The translations under genes were made by a program, and so were the position numbers. Under the pieces are notes generated by a model that worked only from the letters and a program-made list of their open reading frames with translations, was not told where the DNA came from and did not search any database. From Alphaproteobacteria bacterium (GTDB lineage: Bacteria > Pseudomonadota > Alphaproteobacteria > Rhizobiales > Beijerinckiaceae): a stretch of 64,000 bases of DNA. Position 1 is the stretch's first letter, and the number at the start of each line of letters is the position of its first letter. This document shows positions 18,305 to 27,225 of the stretch, piece after piece. The stretch is taken from contig JAJPHH010000043.1 of NCBI GenBank assembly GCA_021325385.1, positions 1-64,000 on the forward strand. Direction: 5' to 3'.

Positions 18305-18637
18305 CGGGCTTACCCGCCTAATTCGACGTGACCCCTGATGGAATGATCTCGCCTGTCGCGCTTGAGATCGATCCGGCGGCGGCCGCCGCCCGGTCGTCGG
18401 GCGGCGCAACAAAGGAGTTGGCGAGAGCTAAAAGCGATTTGAGGATAGATCGTCCTGCTCGACGCCGATCAGCAAACCCGCAACGGCGATCAAAGTTCCA
18501 AGCCGCGGCCGCGCCGTAGAGGAACGGGCGGCGACTCCATCGTTTTTCCGCCGCCTTGGCGAGCGGGCGCGATGGAAACAAACCCGCCCTTCGCGCGTTG
18601 CGGCCTTGTATTTAGGGCCGCTTTGCAAAGGCGCGCG
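18305..18637. other. Intergenic region with no supported gene
   Basis: A 333-base gap between divergent small genes. Several short frames cross it in Arg/Ala-rich composition. One minus-strand stretch reads LGTLIAVAGLLIGVEQDD, which is membrane-like but has no convincing start or family. It should hold the promoters of both neighbours. Confidence 0.5.
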
Positions 18638-18925
18638 ATGAGGATCGAGAGAATCGACAACCCGCCGACGGATGAAGACTTCGCGGAGCATCAAAGGACC
18701 TTCGCGTTCTTCGTTCGCCTTGTATCGATCGCCGTGTTGCACGTTCTGGCCTGCCTCGTCGCGGTGGCGATCGGCGGCATTTTCGGCTATTGGCGCCTCG
18801 CGTTCACGATCGGAATTATCGCAACGATCGCCGCCGCGATGGGCGCCTCTAACGGCAGGCTCGGTTGGAGGCCAGGGGCGGCGGTGCTCGCGCTGAGCCT
18901 CGTCACGTTGGCTGCGGCGTCATGA
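18638..18925 (+). CDS. aa3-type cytochrome c oxidase subunit IV-like small membrane protein
   Basis: The product is 95 residues from the ATG at 18638. The segment DEDFAEHQRTFAFFVRLVSI, running into a hydrophobic helix, resembles the short bacterial aa3-oxidase subunit IV family (pattern H-x2-T-[YF]-x2-F). The usual protein has one helix; here two or three further hydrophobic segments follow, so it may be a related four-helix form. No oxidase genes lie near. Its stop overlaps the next gene's start by 4 bases (ATGA), so the two are translationally coupled. Confidence 0.55.
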   Translation: MRIERIDNPPTDEDFAEHQRTFAFFVRLVSIAVLHVLACLVAVAIGGIFGYWRLAFTIGIIATIAAAMGASNGRLGWRPGAAVLALSLVTLAAAS

Positions 18926-19374
18926 ACGCCAAAGCGCCGAGCCGCGGCGCCGTCCGCCAGAGAGACGAAGGCGAGTCGATCGAGTGGACGCCGACGATCG
19001 CGCCGGAGAAAGTCTGCGAATTCTTGATGCGCATGCGCGAGTTCCAGGCCAAGGAGGCGGGCGACGATCTCGAGTCGGGATCGAACGCGAGCGACGACGG
19101 GATGCGGGTCGTGCTCGAAGACGAGCCGAACGATGCGGTTCAGTCGGAGCTTGTCGAGTTCATCCGCGGCCTCAACATAGACGAGCAGATCGACCTCGTC
19201 GCCTTGGCGTGGCTCGGCCGCGGCGACGGATCGCGGGAGGACTGGGCGACGCTGCGCGCCGAGGCGGCGCGAGAACATAGCGAGCGCACGGCCGCCTCCT
19301 ATTTGATCCGCACCCCGATGCTCCCGGACTATCTCGGCGACGCGCTGTCCGAATTCGGACGGACCTGCGATTGA
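18922..19374 (+). CDS. DUF3775 domain protein
   Basis: The product is 150 residues starting at the ATG that overlaps the previous stop. The C-terminal two thirds match DUF3775: VQSELVEFIRGLNIDEQIDLVALAWLGRGD and YLIRTPMLPDYLGDALSEFG are its conserved segments. It is soluble and acidic and has no known function; members are common in Hyphomicrobiales. Coupling to the small membrane protein upstream suggests a shared role. Confidence 0.8.
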   Translation: MNAKAPSRGAVRQRDEGESIEWTPTIAPEKVCEFLMRMREFQAKEAGDDLESGSNASDDGMRVVLEDEPNDAVQSELVEFIRGLNIDEQIDLVALAWLGRGDGSREDWATLRAEAAREHSERTAASYLIRTPMLPDYLGDALSEFGRTCD

Positions 19375-19401
19375 CGCGCCGGTCCCGTCGGCCCGAAGGC
19401 T

Positions 19402-19617
19402 TCACATCCGCTCGTTGGGTCGGCGATCGACCGGTTCCGCGAGCGTCGCACGCACCTCGATCGTCACTTCGTGGCCGGAGCGAAGATCGCCGCCGGCCTC
19501 CATGACCGCGGCCTCGAACGCGGCTTCTTGCGAGACATAGTTCAGGCCCGGCTCGCCGTTGCGGAGGACCGCCCACTGATCCGCCGCCGGCGCGACGAGG
19601 TAGGAAATGTTCGCCAT
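19402..19617 (-). CDS. Small hypothetical protein
   Basis: A 71-residue protein starting MANISYLVAPAADQWAVLRNGE at 19617. It has the look of short DUF2188-like proteins: a strand-rich segment, then a helix YVSQEAAFEAAVMEAGGDLRSG and a basic tail. Its start choice excludes an Arg-rich upstream extension. The family assignment is tentative. Confidence 0.6.
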   Translation of the reverse strand: MANISYLVAPAADQWAVLRNGEPGLNYVSQEAAFEAAVMEAGGDLRSGHEVTIEVRATLAEPVDRRPNERM

Positions 19618-19798
19618 CAGACTTTTCTCCGGCTCGGGACCCGTTTCGCATCCCAACCGGCGAATGGCCCTGGATGTTTCACTTCGGCGAGCTGCGGAAC
19701 ATTCCCGCGGCGCCTTTGTTGATCGCGCCGGACTCAACCCAGTCCGCCCCGAGACGCTTGGGGGAGCTCGCGACGGCGTGACATTCCCGGAGGCGTTC

Positions 19799-20329
19799 AT
19801 GAAACGATCAGTCTTGGCGGCTCTCGCCGGTTTGGCGCTGGCCTATCCGGCCTTTGCGCAATCCATGGGCGAGAAGAGCGGCGTCAATAGCGTGCTGGGC
19901 ATCGCGCCGAAAACCGCCGATTTCGTCAAGGAGGCGGCGATCAGCGACCTGTTCGAGATCCAGTCGAGCCAGCTCGCCCAGCAGAAGGGCAATGACCAGA
20001 CGAAGACCTTCGCCGGGCAAATGGTCGCCGATCATCAAAAGACGACGGACGAGCTCAAGGGCATGGTCGACAGCGGCAAAGTGAAAACGGCGCTGCCGAC
20101 GCAAATGGACAAAGCGCACCAGAAGATGCTCGACAAGCTCAAGTCGCTCAACGGCGCCGATTTCGACAAGCAGTACGATTCCGACCAGGTCTCCGCGCAC
20201 AAACAGGCGGTGTCGCTGTTCGATCGCTATGGCAAGGGCGGCAAAGACGCCGCGTTGAAGGATTGGGCGGCGAAAACACTGCCGACGCTGCAGCATCATT
20301 TGGAGATGGCGCAGGGGCTCAAAGGGTAG
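19799..20329 (+). CDS. Exported DUF4142 domain protein
   Basis: The product is 176 residues with a Sec signal peptide (MKRSVLAALAGLALAYPAFAQ). The rest is one DUF4142 domain, a ferritin-like helical bundle: FVKEAAISDLFEIQSSQLA, FAGQMVADHQKTTDELK and TLPTLQHHLEMAQGL carry the spaced His and Glu residues. The location is periplasmic. Members are often induced by stress; the biochemical role is unknown. It is convergent with nothing nearby and reads alone. Confidence 0.87.
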   Translation: MKRSVLAALAGLALAYPAFAQSMGEKSGVNSVLGIAPKTADFVKEAAISDLFEIQSSQLAQQKGNDQTKTFAGQMVADHQKTTDELKGMVDSGKVKTALPTQMDKAHQKMLDKLKSLNGADFDKQYDSDQVSAHKQAVSLFDRYGKGGKDAALKDWAAKTLPTLQHHLEMAQGLKG

Positions 20330-20774
20330 CGCTCTGTCGTCGCCGAGTGAGGCCATCCAGGGATAGCACTAATTCCTGGTTGTGCTTGGTCGTGCGCTCT
20401 TTGCTATGTCAAGCGCCATTGGCCCATCGACTCGGATCGTCTCCGGAGCGGCGCGCCGGCGGGTACGCCGACATTTCGCTGGAGTCGGCGATCGTCTCGC
20501 CGGCGGCGGGATGATCTCGATTGAAAGCCCGGCCCTGCTACGACTTTGAGCACCACTTTGCCCTCGTCGCGCGTCGCGTTGAGGGCGCCGGCTCGCGCTC
20601 CGCGGGCGGGATTTGCTTCACGCGTCCCGCCCGCCAAGCCCGCTCCACGATCGCGGGCGCCGCCGCTCTCCTGTCCGGCGTTCATGAACCGGTCGGTTGC
20701 AACGAAAGTTCCGGCGAACGGGGCCGGCGGAACTGTCGCGAGCGCGGCGCGTTGGCCGTCTTTAGGGAAAGTTC
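20330..20774. other. Intergenic region upstream of ku
   Basis: A 445-base gap. Open frames here are short, Arg- or Ala-rich and lack ribosome sites. An AGGGAAAG ribosome site for ku ends it. No tRNA or clear terminator is visible. Confidence 0.5.
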
Positions 20775-21665
20775 ATGTCGCCTCGCGCCAATTGGAAAGG
20801 GGTGGTGAAGATCGGCGACCTGACCTGTCCGGTCGCCCTGTTTACCGCGGCCTCGACGGCCGAGCGCCTCGCTTTCCACACGCTCAATCGCAAGACCGGG
20901 CATCGTGTTCACCGCCAGTTCGTCGATCAAGACACGGGCCAGCAGGTCGAGGCGGAGGACCAGGTCAAGGGCTATGAAGCGAGGAAGGGCGAATATGTCG
21001 TCCTCGAGCCCGAGGAAATCGCCTCGGCCTTCCCGGCAAGCGACAAGACCTTGGCGGTCGAGCATTTCATCGCCTGCGACGATGTCGACGATCTCTATTT
21101 CGGCCGGCCGTACTATCTCGCGCCGGCGGAATCGGTTGCGCAGCACGCGTTCGCCGTGATCCGCGAGGGCATGCGCAAGGCGAAAGTCGCGGCGTTGGCG
21201 CGGGCCGTCCTGTTCCGGCGAGCGCGGACCGTGCTTATCCGAGCCCGTGACAAGGGGATGATCGCGGTGCTGCTCAATTTCGATTACGAAGTCCGCTCCG
21301 CCGACGTGATTTTCGCCGACATTCCGGCGATCAAGATCCAGCCGGAAATGCTCGATCTCGCCAAGCACATCATCAAGACGAAGCAAGGGACGTTCGATCC
21401 GAAAGCTTACGACGATCGCTACGAAGCCGCGCTGGTCGAATTGGTGAAGGCGAAGATGGAGGGCAAGCCGATCAAGATCGCCAAGCCCGCGCCGCCGGCC
21501 AAGGTCGTCGATCTGATGGACGCATTGCGGCGAAGCGCCGCCGGCGCGCCTGCCGCCGGCGAGGCGCCGGGGAAGACGCATGCGCGCCGCGCCGGCGGCG
21601 CGAAAGGCAAGCGCGCCAGCAAGAGGGCGTCGACAAAGCGCGCCGCCGCGCGCAAGGCGGGGTGA
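20775..21665 (+). CDS. ku: Ku protein, non-homologous end joining
   Basis: A 296-residue bacterial Ku homodimer subunit. It starts MSPRANWKGVVKIGDLTCPVALF, typical of the family. The beta-barrel core spans about residues 5-230 with VEHFIACDDVDDLYFGRPYYL and DIPAIKIQPEMLDLAKHII. The C-terminal tail of about 50 residues is rich in Lys, Arg and Ala and would bind DNA. It recruits ligase LigD to double-strand breaks; no ligD lies in the window. Confidence 0.93.
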   Translation: MSPRANWKGVVKIGDLTCPVALFTAASTAERLAFHTLNRKTGHRVHRQFVDQDTGQQVEAEDQVKGYEARKGEYVVLEPEEIASAFPASDKTLAVEHFIACDDVDDLYFGRPYYLAPAESVAQHAFAVIREGMRKAKVAALARAVLFRRARTVLIRARDKGMIAVLLNFDYEVRSADVIFADIPAIKIQPEMLDLAKHIIKTKQGTFDPKAYDDRYEAALVELVKAKMEGKPIKIAKPAPPAKVVDLMDALRRSAAGAPAAGEAPGKTHARRAGGAKGKRASKRASTKRAAARKAG

Positions 21666-22139
21666 TGTCCTCAGCATCTGCGGTCGCGCCGGAAAGAGCA
21701 ATGGCATGGCCGCCCGGGTCCCGAAACGAGAATCCTCGGCGTCCGTATCAACAGACTTCTGGCTCGATGTCTGCCGCGGCGCTCGCGCGGCGATCTGATT
21801 GAGCGCGTATCCCTGAGCGCTTCGTCTTCGGAACTCTCTACATAAGGCTTCTCCCAGGACCGCCTCCAGCCGACGTGCCGCGCGCCGCCTTTGGAAGGCG
21901 AGATGATCTTGCGAAGTAATTAACATGGCCGCGCTGTGGAGGCAGCCAGTCATTTACGGATCAACTCTGCAATCAGGCGGCGAGGCGGCGCCTGTGATAC
22001 AACGCGGACCCGATCTCTTCGTGACGCTCGAATGCGCGCCCGCTCAGTTGCGCCCCGAAGCGGCGATCGGGTTGGTTTCGGAATTCGCGGGTCGGCTCGC
22101 CGAGCCGCTTCGACATCTCCTATGACTTTGGAGGCAGCG
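21666..22139. other. Intergenic region upstream of the dehydrogenase pseudogene
   Basis: A 474-base gap. A 66-codon frame at 21925-22125 has an ATG but no ribosome site or recognisable product. The dehydrogenase ribosome site GGAGG is at 22130-22134. I see no other structure. Confidence 0.45.
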
Positions 22140-23567
22140 ATGCACACCGAACTCTATATAGACGGCCGGTGGCGCGAGGGCGCGGCGCGAGAACGCTTCG
22201 ATGTCGTCAATCCCGCCACCGAAGAGCCGCTCGCTTCGGTCGCCTCGGCGGAAATCGCCGACGCTGACGCCGCGCTCGAGGCCGCGCATGCCGCGTTCGC
22301 GGATTGGGCGGCGCGCTCGCCGCGGCAGCGTTCGGAGATCTTACGCAAAATCTTCGAATTGATGACGGCGCGGCTGCCGGAAGTCGCACGGCTCATCACG
22401 CTCGAGAACGGCAAGGCGCGCGCCGACGCAATGGGCGAGGCGGTTTACGCCGCGGAGTTCTTTCGCTGGTTCGCCGAAGAGGCGGTGCGCGCCGACGGGC
22501 TCATCGTTCGCGCGCCTGCTTCCGGCGCGCGGATCGTCGTCCAGCACAAGCCCGCTGGCATAGCGGCGCTGGTGACGCCGTGGAATTTTCCAGCCGCGAT
22601 GGGCACGCGCAAGATCGCGCCGGCGCTGGCCGCCGGCTGCCCCGTCATCGTCAAGCCGGCTTCCGCGACGCCGCTCACAATGCTGGCGTTGGCGCCGCTC
22701 TTCGAGGAGGCCGGCGTGCCGAAGGGCATCGTCAATATCCTACCCTCGAAAAAGTCTGGCGCGCTGATCGATCATCTGCTGCACGACCCGCGCGTGCGGG
22801 TCGTCAGCTTCACCGGCTCCACCGAGACGGGCCGAAAATTGTTGCGCTCGGCGGCGGACTGCGTGGTGACTCCGGCGATGTAGCTCGGCGGCAACGCGCC
22901 GGTCATCGTTTTCGAGGATGCAGACCTCGAGACCGCCGTCGAGGGCTCGATGGTGGCCAAGATGCGCAATATGGGCGAGGCCTGCACCGCGGCGAACCGG
23001 TTCTATGTGCATGAGAGCGTGGCCGCGTCCTTCACGGATCGCCTGACGCAGAGGATGGCCGCGTTGAAGATGGGCGACGGGCTTGAAGAGGGCGTCGATG
23101 TCGGCCCGCTCGTCAACGCGGAAACGCGCGACAAGGTGGCCGCTCTCGTCGATGACGCGATCGCAAAGGGCGCGGAGCTGCGGCTCGGCGGCGCGATCCC
23201 CAATAGGCGCGGATTTTTCTATCCGCCGACGGTTCTCGCCAAGGTTCCGGCCAACGCAGCCTGCGTGAGAGAGGAAATCTTCGGGCCGGTCGCAGCGATC
23301 CAGACGTTCAAGGATCAGGAGGAAGCGATCGCCCGCGCCAACGACACGGAATACGGCCTCGTCGCCTATGTCTTCACCCGGGATATGAAGCGCGGCATGA
23401 ATGTCAGCGAGCGGCTGGACTTCGGCATGGTCGGACTGAACCGCGGTCTCGTCTCTGATCCGGCGGCGCCGTTTGGCGGCATGAAGCAATCCGGCCTTGG
23501 CCGGGAGGGCGGGCACGAGGGCATGTTCGAGTTCATGGAGACCCAATATATCTCGGCGAACTGGTGA
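22140..23567 (+). pseudogene. NAD(P)-dependent semialdehyde dehydrogenase interrupted by an amber codon
   Basis: One continuous frame of 475 sense positions apart from TAG at 22881-22883. The two parts join as a normal aldehyde dehydrogenase of the succinate-semialdehyde type: TPWNFPAAMGTRKIAPALAAG, FTGSTETGRKLL, then VTPAM-stop-LGGNAPVIVFED and the active-site region NMGEACTAANRFYVH with the catalytic Cys. In the family the stop position is Glu of ELGG, the general base. A single G-to-T change (GAG to TAG) explains it. The downstream part remains fully conserved, so decay is very recent, or it is a sequencing error. Unless suppressed, only a 247-residue fragment is made. Confidence 0.88.
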
Positions 23568-23818
23568 CGGCGGCCATGAGCTTCTCCGCCAGTCCTGCCG
23601 TTCGCGCTCAGGCGCGGCGCATTGGAATCGCGCCATGCGTCGGCGCAGCCTCCAATCGCCGCGCTACAAGATCCCTTCCGTTCTGGACGGCGATCATAAC
23701 ATATCGGGATCGGTGACGCGTGAGCCCCGCGCGCCCCCATGGTCAATCAAGAGCTTGCAGCCGATCAAGCGAGCGCCATTTCGAACACGCCAAGCAGCGC
23801 CATTGCGACCCCGCGCGC

Positions 23819-25390
23819 TCAGTCGGCGTCGCCGATATAGACGTGGCGCAAGCGCGGATCTTTAGCGATCTCGCGCGCGGCGCCGGACAGCGCGAAGACG
23901 CCGTGCTCCAGCACGTATGCGCGATCCGCCAGCGCCAGAGCGCGATCGACGTCCTGTTCGATCAAGATCAGCGTCATGCGTGCGTTCTTGAGCAGCGCGA
24001 GCGCGTCGTAGAGCTTGTCCATGATCACAGGGGCGAGGCCGAGCGAGATCTCGTCGAAAATCACCAAGCGCGGGCGCGCCATGAGAGCGCGGGCGATCGC
24101 CAGCATCTGCTGCTGGCCGCCGGACAGGGACGTGCCAATCTGCATCTTGCGCTCGGCAAGGATCGGAAAGAGATCATAGGCGGCTTGCAGCCGCTCCCGA
24201 ACCTGCGTCGCGTCCCCATTCCGCGCGGTAACCAGCAAATTTTCCTCTACGGAGAGGGTCGGGAAGATGCGTCGCCCTTCCATGCAATGGGCGACGCCGA
24301 GAGCGGCGATCCGATGCGGCGCAAGTCCGGCGACGTCGCGGCCTTCGATGCGCAAAGCGCCCGCCGTCGGCGCGACGGCGCCGGCGATGACGCGGGCGAG
24401 AGTCGTCTTGCCGGCGCCATTGGCGCCAAGGACTGCAATCGCTTCGCCCTCTTGAAGCCTCATGCTCACGCCCCTGAGCACGCGCGCTTGGCCGTAGCCC
24501 GCGGCGACGTTCTGCAGCTCCAGAAGCGGCGCTTTCGCGCTCGCGGCGGGCGGCGCGATCAGCGCGGCGAGCGTGGTCCGCGCTTCAACAGGCGCGCGGA
24601 CGTGAATGGCGCCTTCAGGAGGGACTGCGGCCTTGTCGTCCGCCCTGGTTCGCGCCCCGCCGGTGCCGAGATAGACCGCCGCCACCTGATCATTGGCGAG
24701 AATCTCGGATGTCGGCCCTTCGATCAGCATCTTGCCGAAATTGAGCACAAGCGACCGGCCGCAGCATTCCCGTACGACTCTGATCACGTGTTCGACGATG
24801 ACGATCGCCGTGCGGTGGTCGCTGATCGATCGAATCAAAGCGATCAGCTCCGAAATCTCGCTATCGACCAGGCCGGCGCCGACCTCGTCGAGCAAGAGAA
24901 CGCGCGGCTTCAAGGCCAACGCGCGAGCGACTTCCAAACGCTTGCGTCGCAAGAGCGGCAGAGCGCGCGCCGGCAGAGACGACGCATCCGCCAAGCCGGC
25001 GCGCTCCAGCAGCGCTGCGCGCTCCTTGCGCGCCGCCGCAGCGCCGATGAACGGCGCGATCGAATATTGCGCGACTTCCAGGTTCTCCTCGACCGTCATA
25101 TCGAGGAAAGGACGCGGGATTTGGTACGTGCGGCCGATGCCGGCGCGCGCCCGTTCGGACGCGGGAAGGCGCGTCACGTCTTCGCCGTCGAGCCGAATTG
25201 TCCCTTCGCTCGGCGTGAGCGCGCCGCCGATCAGGCCGATCAGCGTCGACTTGCCGGCGCCGTTCGGGCCGATGACGCCGGCGATCGCGCCGGGCGGAAC
25301 TTTCAAATCGACGCGGTCGATCGCCACGAGCCCGCCATAGCGCTTGACCAGTCCGGAGACTTCCAGAAGCGGGCGCGCGTCCTCGCTCAT
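23819..25390 (-). CDS. Fused LivG-LivF-type ABC transporter ATPase
   Basis: The product is 523 residues from the ATG at 25390, which overlaps the LivM stop. It contains two ATPase domains in one chain. Domain 1 (about 8-250) is LivG-like with Walker A GPNGAGKST, Q-loop ...GRTYQIPRPF and Walker B VLLLDEV; its signature is degenerate (LPLLRRKRLEVARAL in place of LSxGQ). After a linker of about 50 residues, domain 2 (about 295-520) is LivF-like with Walker A GANGAGKTT, an intact signature LSGGQQQMLAIARAL and Walker B LVIFDE. Such pairs are usually separate genes. It powers the importer encoded just upstream. Confidence 0.9.
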   Translation of the reverse strand: MSEDARPLLEVSGLVKRYGGLVAIDRVDLKVPPGAIAGVIGPNGAGKSTLIGLIGGALTPSEGTIRLDGEDVTRLPASERARAGIGRTYQIPRPFLDMTVEENLEVAQYSIAPFIGAAAARKERAALLERAGLADASSLPARALPLLRRKRLEVARALALKPRVLLLDEVGAGLVDSEISELIALIRSISDHRTAIVIVEHVIRVVRECCGRSLVLNFGKMLIEGPTSEILANDQVAAVYLGTGGARTRADDKAAVPPEGAIHVRAPVEARTTLAALIAPPAASAKAPLLELQNVAAGYGQARVLRGVSMRLQEGEAIAVLGANGAGKTTLARVIAGAVAPTAGALRIEGRDVAGLAPHRIAALGVAHCMEGRRIFPTLSVEENLLVTARNGDATQVRERLQAAYDLFPILAERKMQIGTSLSGGQQQMLAIARALMARPRLVIFDEISLGLAPVIMDKLYDALALLKNARMTLILIEQDVDRALALADRAYVLEHGVFALSGAAREIAKDPRLRHVYIGDAD

Positions 25391-26334
25391 GCCGTCGCCG
25401 GCCTTCGCGAGGCGAGCTTCTGATAGGCGACCAAGCCGACGACGCCGCGCGGCGCGAAGCGGATCAGGACGATGAGGATCACGCCGGCAATGGCGACATG
25501 CGCTTCCGGATAATCCGCCAAAAGCTCTCCGAGCGCGATGACGAAGATTACGCCGACCAGCGGCCCGAGGCGCAGCCCGACGCCGCCAATGATCGCCATG
25601 GAGAGAACGTCGATCGACCATTGCAGGCCGAATATGCCATAGGGCTCGATCGCGCCGAGTTTGATCGCTTGCACGCCGCCGGCCATGGCCGAGATTGCGC
25701 TGGCCAGCGCGAAGGCTGCGAGCTTCACCCGAAACGGCCTGACGCCCATTTGGGCGGCGGCGTCTTCGTCGTCCCTCACGGCGCGTAGGATCACCGACGC
25801 GCGGGTGCGAGCGCAGAACGTGATCGCGAGCGAGGCCAAAAAAGCAACGACAAGGGCGCAGTGAAAAAGCGCCGGGAGATCAGGCGGGTCCTGGGCAAGG
25901 AAAATTCCGGTCGCGCCGCCGAAGAGAGAGACATTGATCATCGTCAGGCGAAGCAGTTCGGCCAGAGCGAGCGTGCCGACCGTGAAATAGAGGCCGCGCA
26001 GCCGAAACAGCGCCGGCGAAACAAAAGCCGCCAGCGCGCCGCCGGCGGCGGCCGCGAGAGCCAGCGCCAAGGGCGGCGGCATATCGAGCTTGTTGAGCAG
26101 GCCGAACACGACATAGGCGCCAAGGCCGACGAAGCACGACGCGCCGAGAGAGACCAGGCCGGCCGAGCCCGCCATCAAGTTCCAGCCCTCGGCGAGCGAA
26201 AGGTAGATCAGCGCGCGAAAGCCGATTTGAAGCCAATAGTCGCCGGCGAAAGCCGGCGCGAACCACAGCGCCGCCGCGACGATGAGGATGACAGCCGTTT
26301 CCACGACCCCGCCGGCGGCGGCCTTGCCGATCAT
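25387..26334 (-). CDS. Branched-chain amino acid-type ABC transporter permease (LivM-like)
   Basis: The product is 315 residues from an ATG at 26334 that overlaps the LivH stop. About eight to ten transmembrane helices are present. The LivM family segment SLAEGWNLMAGSAGLVSLG and the EAA-like cytoplasmic loop ILRAVRDDEDAAAQMGV are clear. It forms the membrane pore with the LivH-like subunit. Overlaps of 4 bases on both sides place it in the middle of the transporter operon. Confidence 0.92.
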   Translation of the reverse strand: MIGKAAAGGVVETAVILIVAAALWFAPAFAGDYWLQIGFRALIYLSLAEGWNLMAGSAGLVSLGASCFVGLGAYVVFGLLNKLDMPPPLALALAAAAGGALAAFVSPALFRLRGLYFTVGTLALAELLRLTMINVSLFGGATGIFLAQDPPDLPALFHCALVVAFLASLAITFCARTRASVILRAVRDDEDAAAQMGVRPFRVKLAAFALASAISAMAGGVQAIKLGAIEPYGIFGLQWSIDVLSMAIIGGVGLRLGPLVGVIFVIALGELLADYPEAHVAIAGVILIVLIRFAPRGVVGLVAYQKLASRRPATA

Positions 26335-27206
26335 GGGCGTCCCCGCGCCAAAAAGCCGTCGGGCCGAAAGGCGAGCACGGCGAGGAACAGCGCCATGCCG
26401 ACGAGATCGCGGTAGCCGTCGCCCAGCGTCAAACCGCCGAGGCTTTGCAGAGCGCCGAGGACGAGGCCGCCCGCGAGCGTGCCGAGCACGTTGCCGAGAC
26501 CGCCGAGCACGACGACGGCGAGGCTGTTGAGCAAATAGGCGCCGCCGCTGGAAGGACCGAATTGGAAGGCGGCGCCGATCAGCGCGCCGCCCATTCCGGC
26601 GCACGCCACGCCGAGCGCGAAAGTGAGCATCCGCACCGATTTGACGTCGACGCCCATGGTCGCCGCGGCCTCCGCGTCGGCCGCGCTGGCGCGCAAGTCG
26701 CGACCGAAGGCGGTGCTGGAGACCACCCAGTTCACGATCAAGATTGCGATGACCGAAATCGCAAAGCCGATGAGATAGATGAGCGGCACGGTGATCGGGC
26801 CGAGCGTCAGCGGGAGCGCGGCGTAATCGCGAGCGATCGATCGCGTATCGGCGCTGAAGGCGAGCACGAAAAGATTTTGGAGGATGATCGAGACCGCGAA
26901 CATGGTCATCATCTGCGCTTCCGGACCGCGGTCGGCGAGCGGCTGCAGCAGCCAGCGATAAAGCGGGATGGCGAAAGCGGCTAGGAGAAGCGCGATCACG
27001 GGCAAACCGAGAAGAGGGTCCACGCCGGTGAACTGCAGGAAGAACAGCCCGGCGTAGGCGCCGAGCACCAGAAACTCCCCATGCGCCAGATTCACGAGGC
27101 GCATGACGCCGAGCACGATCGAGAGCCCGAGCGCGGTCAAAGCGAGTATTCCGCCGAGCAGCACGCCCGACGCGATCGTGCTTAAAGCGACGCCGATGTC
27201 GGGCAT
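26331..27206 (-). CDS. Branched-chain amino acid-type ABC transporter permease (LivH-like)
   Basis: A 291-residue permease with about eight helices. LivH hallmarks are LSIVLGVMRLVNLAHGEFLVLGAY near the N-terminus, the loop FGRDLRASAADAEAAATMGVD and GGLGNVLGTLAGGLVLG. It starts 19 bases after the binding-protein gene stop and overlaps LivM by 4 bases. In this locus the importer is probably dedicated to the catabolic substrate of the genes upstream rather than to amino acids. Confidence 0.92.
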   Translation of the reverse strand: MPDIGVALSTIASGVLLGGILALTALGLSIVLGVMRLVNLAHGEFLVLGAYAGLFFLQFTGVDPLLGLPVIALLLAAFAIPLYRWLLQPLADRGPEAQMMTMFAVSIILQNLFVLAFSADTRSIARDYAALPLTLGPITVPLIYLIGFAISVIAILIVNWVVSSTAFGRDLRASAADAEAAATMGVDVKSVRMLTFALGVACAGMGGALIGAAFQFGPSSGGAYLLNSLAVVVLGGLGNVLGTLAGGLVLGALQSLGGLTLGDGYRDLVGMALFLAVLAFRPDGFLARGRP

Positions 27207-27225
27207 GCAAGCAGGTCCTCAGAGG

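Noticed and set aside
21925-22125. A 66-codon plus-strand frame starting MAALWRQPVIYG
   Set aside because: No ribosome site, no family, and it ends inside the dehydrogenase leader.
22881-22883. Amber codon as a pyrrolysine or other programmed recoding site
   Set aside because: No pyl genes or recoding signals are visible, and the position is Glu in the family. Mutation or sequencing error is simpler.
25391-27210. N-terminal extensions of the LivGF and LivM frames
   Set aside because: Arg-rich translations that overlap the upstream transporter genes in other frames; the 4-base overlaps give natural starts at 25390 and 26334.
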